Source: Anthracocystis setariae
Taxonomy: Eukaryota; Basidiomycota; Ustilaginomycetes; Ustilaginales; Ustilaginaceae
Length of the DNA stretch: 64,000 bases
Direction of reading: 5' to 3'
NCBI GenBank assembly: GCA_928724745.1
Contig: CAKMXJ010000002.1
Coordinates: 1 to 64,000 of the forward strand
The translations under genes and the position numbers were made by a program. This document shows, in pieces, positions 58,742 to 64,000 of the stretch (position 1 is the stretch's first letter; every line of letters begins with the position of its first letter). The notes under the pieces were generated by a model. That model worked only from the letters and a program-made list of their open reading frames with translations. It was not told the origin of the DNA and did no database searches.

Positions 58742-60298
58742 GTTGAGAGGCTGGTTCAAGGAATCACGATTGTGTCAGAAGATATTGTCAGTTTGGAGCG
58801 AGAGAGATTGTTGGCTTTTCCTGTGAATAGAACTGCAAGACACGAACAGGACGCCATGCTATATATCTGCTTGGCCGATCAGAAAAGTCATAGGAGTTCA
58901 CGTCTTTAGAACAAGGTGCTCGGTTTCGAGAGTCGATTCAAACGACCAAGCGGCTGTACAAATGAGCTCCTGTCGATGAGAGGAAAGATGAACGCTCTAA
59001 GCGGGGCCAAGCCTTCGGGTACAGTTTCTCTGTAGATCCGATGCGCCTCGCTAGACCCGACAGCTTGATTGTTTGGTGCATACAGTGTATGTCAGACTAG
59101 CAGGCCAAAGAAACCTGACCCTACATGGGATGTGAGCAATGTATCTGAAGTGGATCTGGCGTGTGGAATGCTTGGATGTCAAAATGCCTGTCGTGTGCCG
59201 CCGCGTCACTAGCTCCAAGCTCGGACCACATGACCCCTGTTGAAAGAGCCTTGCGAGTGGGTCTGTCCTCTGTACTACATTGTGACAATGGGCACGAAAC
59301 AATGAAGTACGGAAGATGAGAAAACAAACAATCAAGACTCGAGCTATGCTAACGGTAACGGCAACGGGACAAAGCAGCTCCGCCAAGTCGGTTCACATTA
59401 AGCGTATTCTCGCTTGACAGGTAGGTAGGTAGGCGAGGATTTCTTGTGGGAACTTTAGTTGAAGGGTGCGGGATTGATGATAGACGTGAGGCTAGCGTAC
59501 AGGTGAGCAGAAGTGAGAATTTCTAATAATTTCCAATTTGGAGGGGAACGTGTCTCTGGACCTGAGAGACACGTCCCTCCTCGAACTACTCACACACTTT
59601 GACGCGGGCTAGGACTTTCTAGACCCAATCTCCCACATCAGCTTGGCCACAGGCGGACGTTCAACGATGATGTTACCGCGCACTTTAGCCGATGCGGGGC
59701 GCACAGAGCGATACGGCGCTAAAAGATAGTTGGCGGAAGAGCGGTTCATATTGCGAGCAATAGGGGTCGAAAGCGAACTTAGCCGCTTTGTCTGACAGGC
59801 CCGATGCGGACGACAACGTCGAGCTTACAATCTAGATAACACCAAAGGAGCTCGGTGAATTAGACGGCCTAAAGGAACAGAAGGAGCGGACCCTTGAACA
59901 TCGGTTGGCCGAGGAAATGTTGCATCGACGCAGCGAGAAAAAAAAAAAAAAAAAAGGTGGAGATTTGACCGCCGCTTCGGAAATTTCGGAAAACTGGTTT
60001 GCTTTTTGAGAAGAATCAATTAAACTTATAAGAGCAACTCGACGTCGCAACTCTACTCTTGTGCCTTCACCACCATCACTACCAATAGTCGCAGTGCGCC
60101 GCGTTACCTGTGTTGATCAAGCCGACTTATACGCTGAACTGGTCTGAAGAGAGAACGACCGCAGGTTATCATCTTAGACTCTTAAAGCACAGCTAGCCGA
60201 CGTTCGAGTCACAACCGATGGCTGCCATAGCCCAACTCGGTTTGATATTCTCTCACGACACCCATCATCGAATTGTCAGGTAAACCCAGATTGTTACG
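58742..60298. other. Intergenic region; no gene recognised
   Basis: Contains GTAG repeats at about 59421-59433, a perfect-looking inverted patch GTGTCTCTGGACCTGAGAGACAC (59550-59572) and an A-run (59939-59955). The promoter of the arrestin-like gene lies at the right end. Confidence 0.5.
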
Positions 60299-62182
60299 AT
60301 GGATCTCAAGATTCTCAGCACCACCGTTAACGACATCTTTCTCAGTCCTCAGGTTCGCTCCGAAAACGAAACACCAGAAGACGCCGAACCCGCCATCGTC
60401 CAGGTGATCATCCAACTCAGCATACCATCAAATTTTACTCCACCATCCAAACTTTCATCCCTGACTGCCTCTCTGATAGGATACGAGTCCATCGGCTTCC
60501 CCAAAGGTGGCTTCGAACAAAATCAGCCTTACTACAACAAGAAGAATATCGCTTCAGCCACCGACCTCAAGCTTTCCCCCGGCTCCGTCTACCAGTTTGA
60601 GGTCTCCTTCAGCATCGACCACAGCACCGCACCGTATCAGAGGTGCAAGTACGGTCGTCATCATCAGAAGGTGCAAGTCAAGGCCACTTTTCCCGCCGCC
60701 CTACTGGGAAAGAAGACCTTGACGGCAGAGAAGAACCTTTTCTTTGTTCAGACAGTGGCAGCTACCGGTTTCCTGCCCTACTACCATGTGCATAGGTCAG
60801 CAGAGGAAGCTCTCGGACCCATCTTTCTTGGTGTCAGAACACAGCATCTGACTGTAGGCGGATACCTTCGCATCACTTTCTCACTTGACCAGCCGAGTCC
60901 CACGCTTCAGCTTCATTCGTTGAAGCTGACGCTTCTGCAGCAAACAACACTCAAGTCCCGAATCCGTCGAAACTATGTCGAGTATCCACCAGCAGAACGA
61001 TTTGTGTTCTTCGAGGCCGGGCCGGAAGAACTTAAGAAATGCCTTGCCGACTCGGCGATCGAGACGGGCGACCTCGATGGCCTTCTGGCTCTCGCCAAGG
61101 AGCAACATCAGCAGTCCCAAGCATCTGGATTTTCAACGTCGTCACCGCAATCAAATGCCTACGCCTCTTTGCCTATTGGGCAATGCAATTGGGTTGCTCG
61201 CATCCCAGATGACTCGGAAGCACGTGCATCCACGTTGCCAGGCTCGGACTGCGCAATCGGTATGGCGCACGCTCTCGAGCTCACCATCCAGTACTCGGAC
61301 CCTGTCCTTGGCAACTCGGACGTCCGCACCTATCGAGTCTCATGGGGTTTGATCCTACCGTCGTGTGCTTGCAAGTGGCAGACGATGCGCTTGCCGAGTT
61401 ACACTCCAGAAGACGCCAATCCGGTGCCAAAGGTGTCGCGAGATTTTTGGTCCGGCAGGAACGAGCACGAGTCTGTCACACAATGCGTATGCGGCGAAGA
61501 CTTGGAACACTTGCTGGAAATGGAGCAACAGGCTGCGTCGGAAAGCGAGATTCAGGCTTCGTCAGAGCTTTGGCGCGAGATGCTGTCGCATCGATTGCAG
61601 CAGAGGCTTCTACGAAAAGGGTTTGGCGCTCGAAGTTCTTCCTCATCACCTGCTCTGTCTCGCATGGTGTCCCGGCGAAACAGCATTGACGATCTCTCAT
61701 CCCCGCCGCACGCTGGCACTCTGTCATCGTCGTCGTCGTCGTCGACAAGTCGAGATCGTGGACGAACACTCAATGGTACGTCGCCGTCTCTATCTGGTAA
61801 CGAGCGTTACGCTTTGATCGACGCGGACGACGAGATCGAATTTGAAATGCAGGCACGCGAAGTGTTGCGCGATCTCAACTTGGACGAAAGCGACTACCAG
61901 CGCGAATGGGACCGACTCAACGAACTCAGGATGCGCAGAAACAAGGCACGGAACGAGTACACCCGAGTACCGCCGTCGTCCTCGGATGCCGCCACTACAG
62001 CCGACAGAAGCAGGAGATCGCAATCTGCACATGCAGCGTTAAGGTTCTTTCAAAAGAGAAGCGCCAGTAGTAGTAATAGTAGGAGCAACAGTCGGCCTCC
62101 AAGCCCAGGTGCTTCCACCACCATCGACGAGGAAGTTGACCGATTGACGTTGCAAGATAAGGCCAAGGGTAAGCAGAAGTAA
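60299..62182 (+). CDS. Arrestin-like protein
   Basis: Single exon, 627 residues. The N-terminal part (about 1-390) has arrestin-type beta-sandwich patterns: VQVIIQLSIPSNFTPPSKLSSLTASLIGYESIGF, SVYQFEVSFSIDHST, VKATFPAALLGKKTLTAEKNLFFV, HLTVGGYLRITFSLDQPSPTLQLHSLKLTLLQQTTLKSR and DVRTYRVSWGLILPSCACKWQ. The remainder (about 390-627) is Ser/Arg-rich and disordered with acidic helical segments. Alpha-arrestins link ubiquitin ligases (Rsp5/Nedd4) to membrane transporters for endocytosis. I see no PPxY motif; PPAERF and VPPSSS are the nearest, so ligase binding through the usual motif is doubtful. The fold call is moderate and the role inferred. Confidence 0.7.
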   Translation: MDLKILSTTVNDIFLSPQVRSENETPEDAEPAIVQVIIQLSIPSNFTPPSKLSSLTASLIGYESIGFPKGGFEQNQPYYNKKNIASATDLKLSPGSVYQFEVSFSIDHSTAPYQRCKYGRHHQKVQVKATFPAALLGKKTLTAEKNLFFVQTVAATGFLPYYHVHRSAEEALGPIFLGVRTQHLTVGGYLRITFSLDQPSPTLQLHSLKLTLLQQTTLKSRIRRNYVEYPPAERFVFFEAGPEELKKCLADSAIETGDLDGLLALAKEQHQQSQASGFSTSSPQSNAYASLPIGQCNWVARIPDDSEARASTLPGSDCAIGMAHALELTIQYSDPVLGNSDVRTYRVSWGLILPSCACKWQTMRLPSYTPEDANPVPKVSRDFWSGRNEHESVTQCVCGEDLEHLLEMEQQAASESEIQASSELWREMLSHRLQQRLLRKGFGARSSSSSPALSRMVSRRNSIDDLSSPPHAGTLSSSSSSSTSRDRGRTLNGTSPSLSGNERYALIDADDEIEFEMQAREVLRDLNLDESDYQREWDRLNELRMRRNKARNEYTRVPPSSSDAATTADRSRRSQSAHAALRFFQKRSASSSNSRSNSRPPSPGASTTIDEEVDRLTLQDKAKGKQK

Positions 62183-62280
62183 TACCCCCATGTAACTGTA
62201 CAGTACTGTAATTGTAGAGTTGAAAGTTGTGCAGTCGAGATTGTAAGTGGCATGGGTGGAAGGTATGAGACAGGGTGAGA

Positions 62281-62299
62281 GCGCGCGCGCGCGCGCGCG
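62281..62299. repeat. (GC)n microsatellite
   Basis: 19 bp of alternating GC (Z-DNA-prone) between the arrestin-like and START-like genes, 20 bp from the stop of the latter. Confidence 0.9.
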
Positions 62300-62318
62300 A
62301 AAGAGCGATAGAGTGAGT

Positions 62319-63224
62319 TTACTCGGCAGGGTTCTCTGTCTTGTACTTGTTGGCCCATTCGATAAAGGCGTGAACGTCGTGAGCGATTTCGCCGGGCATG
62401 GCCATCTCCTGCCACAGGGTTGGGATGGATCCACGCGTATCTGACTGAACTGCCATTTTCCAATCGACCACTTTGCTCTGACCGTTGGCCGCTGGTGCTT
62501 CACTCAAGGCTTCAAAGGAGGAGAAGACGGCACGCACCATGCTGGCGTGGTGGGGTACGTCAGGGTGTTGGACGGGGAATTGGAGGACGACGAAGGATCG
62601 ATTGGCGGAAGGGTCATCTGAGGCGGGCGGGGTCAAGGTTCGAGAGGGATCGCGAAGCCAGGCGAGGGTGACGGCCTCGTGCGCTTCCGAGAAGGGTTGC
62701 GGGTGCGGCGGAAGGTCGAGGGTGAGTAGCATCTGGACAAAGTCCCTGTCGGCGGTGACGATGGGGAGTTTGTACGCATTGTGCCAGATTTCAGCTTCGT
62801 CGGGTTTGAGCTTGGTGACGCAGTCGAGGAGTTGGATGTCGTCGATGTAGAGCTTCTCGTGCGTCGAGTGTTGGAAGCGATCATACTTTCTCCAGTCATC
62901 GTAGGTGAGACCGCACTCGGGAGCGTGCTGCGACTCGCGCAGATGCCAACCCTTCTTGGAAAGCTCCTTGACGGTGCTGGGGAGCACTTTGCACTGAACA
63001 TCACCGCCAGTGGCGGTATTGAAGTCTTTGGTCTTCTTCCACTCGGGTGCGCTACGGATGAGCTTGAACGCTTCCGAGACGTAGTAGCCGAGCCATTCTG
63101 CATATTCGGGAGTATCAGCAGCAGGAATCGAAGAGAAAGGAACCTCGATCGCGGCAAAAGGCATACGTCGGTCGACGCTTTCCGTCTTGGCAGAGCTGCC
63201 ACCGCCAAACATTTTTCCGAACAT
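62319..63224 (-). CDS. START-like lipid-binding protein (DUF3074-type)
   Basis: Single exon, 301 residues from MFGKMFGGGSS (63224); an ATG 126 bp further upstream in frame would add a cysteine- and proline-rich leader that looks like untranslated sequence. The pattern GWHLRESQHAPECGLTYDDWRKYDRFQHSTHEKLYIDDI followed by VQMLLTLDLPPHPQPF resembles the DUF3074 START-like family of fungi (W..R.S.H......G.....F...L..dHs..E..Y). The C-terminal half (SFVVLQFPVQHPDVPHHASMVRAVFSSFEAL) continues the same fold. A lipid- or small-ligand-binding role is expected of START-like folds; no ligand is known. Convergent with the arrestin-like gene. Confidence 0.72.
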   Translation of the reverse strand: MFGKMFGGGSSAKTESVDRRMPFAAIEVPFSSIPAADTPEYAEWLGYYVSEAFKLIRSAPEWKKTKDFNTATGGDVQCKVLPSTVKELSKKGWHLRESQHAPECGLTYDDWRKYDRFQHSTHEKLYIDDIQLLDCVTKLKPDEAEIWHNAYKLPIVTADRDFVQMLLTLDLPPHPQPFSEAHEAVTLAWLRDPSRTLTPPASDDPSANRSFVVLQFPVQHPDVPHHASMVRAVFSSFEALSEAPAANGQSKVVDWKMAVQSDTRGSIPTLWQEMAMPGEIAHDVHAFIEWANKYKTENPAE

Positions 63225-64000
63225 GTTGAAGTTAATACAACGGGTTGATGGTAGCGGGAGGGATGCTGGCGTTGAGGAAGGATGATGGTTGTGACGAAGG
63301 ACAAGTAAGGTGCGAAACGGTGTCGAGCGACATGGCCAGCTACGACGCATGCATCGGGCACGACAAGGGTGTATTTAAAGGCTTGCGTTGTGCCGTGGTG
63401 TGCAGATATGCGGTAACCTAAGCTAGACCCTGAATCTGTGCCGAGCGCAATCGAGTGTCAGAGTAGCGCGTGCTTGGTAGTTGCTTGAACTCGAAGCGAG
63501 TTGGCGATTCAGCCGGCGCCGGGGTGCACTAGTTTGGATCGCTCCGACCCCGGTGTGGCAAGCAGACACAGCCCCCACTCACAGCTTTGGGATCACTCCC
63601 ACGTTGGATACCGAGATATAGACATGGAGCGACAAAATTCAAAAAATGCTCGACTTTGACAGCGGGTATACGACGTCGAGCCTGTGCGTCTTAGCGACGA
63701 TCCAACCGGCGCATGCTGAGAGCGGGACAAGCCACTACTGCACAAGTCCAGCCGATAAGCTTGTTGAGACCTCCAAGTCGTCGTTTTTGTCCAAAGCGGA
63801 CGGCCGCATGCGACGAATAATTGGACATCCACATCCCGATCTTCCAGCACAACGCTCCCGATCATCAAAATTAAGAACTCGCCGGCTGAGTGCAAGTATG
63901 GGAGGCCGGGAGGATTTCATGCCACAGAAACATGTCGAACCCACCATCAACGAACGCCAATAGCTGTGGTGGGGACGTGTGTGGCATCTGTCCAAATTAG
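63225..64000. other. Right edge; no gene recognised
   Basis: Promoter of the START-like gene (TTTAAAGGC near 63374 on the plus strand) and some 600 bp with only short open frames lacking domains. Confidence 0.5.

Overview
The window looks like a piece of a basidiomycete nuclear chromosome, most likely from a smut fungus (Ustilaginomycotina). This is inferred from several things: intron-poor genes with short GT-AG introns of about 40-130 bp, interstitial TTAGGG-type telomere repeats, intron-containing tRNA-Gln(CUG) genes, dense short intergenic regions, a chromodomain-bearing Ty3/gypsy element, and the gene set itself (chitin deacetylase, type II DAHP synthase, Dap1, TMA16, HAM1). Species cannot be fixed from the sequence alone. 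Gene identities come from recognising domains and motifs; no database search was run.

Layout. 1-4.1 kb is a repeat graveyard: degenerate tandem repeats, eight TAACCC telomere units fused directly to a gypsy chromodomain fragment, a collapsed gypsy 3' end with its LTR, and a probable copia LTR. 4.1-17.2 kb carries an amidohydrolase-type aromatic decarboxylase, a GNAT acetyltransferase, a MATE exporter and a peroxisomal (PTS1) long-chain fatty alcohol oxidase. A complete Ty3/gypsy element (8792-14363) with identical 195-bp LTRs and a 5-bp target duplication sits inside this stretch. 17.2-19.9 kb is nearly gene-free except for two tRNA-Gln genes. 19.9-24.6 kb holds a divergent pair, a Zn2Cys6 regulator and an RTA1-type membrane protein.

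24.9-46.5 kb is a dense gene block: TMA16; a 1097-residue P-loop NTPase with a C-terminal PD-(D/E)XK nuclease-like motif; a GPI-anchored chitin deacetylase; a SAC phosphoinositide phosphatase split into two convergent genes on opposite strands; a Dap1/MAPR haem protein; a uridine kinase/UPRT-like protein; a rhodanese-methyltransferase; a YFH7-like P-loop kinase; and a GRAM-domain membrane protein. 46.5-48.6 kb contains a 712-bp pogo-like element with 28-bp terminal inverted repeats. 48.6-64 kb carries a large secreted protein of unknown function, type II DAHP synthase, an allantoate-permease-family transporter, the ITPase HAM1, a secreted trypsin-like protease, an arrestin-like protein and a START-like (DUF3074-type) protein.

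The two observations most worth following are the split SAC phosphatase (33015-37054) and the NTPase-nuclease fusion (26071-29364). The intact retrotransposon, whose gag and pol lie in one frame separated by a single UAG, and the telomere-tract/chromodomain junction come next.
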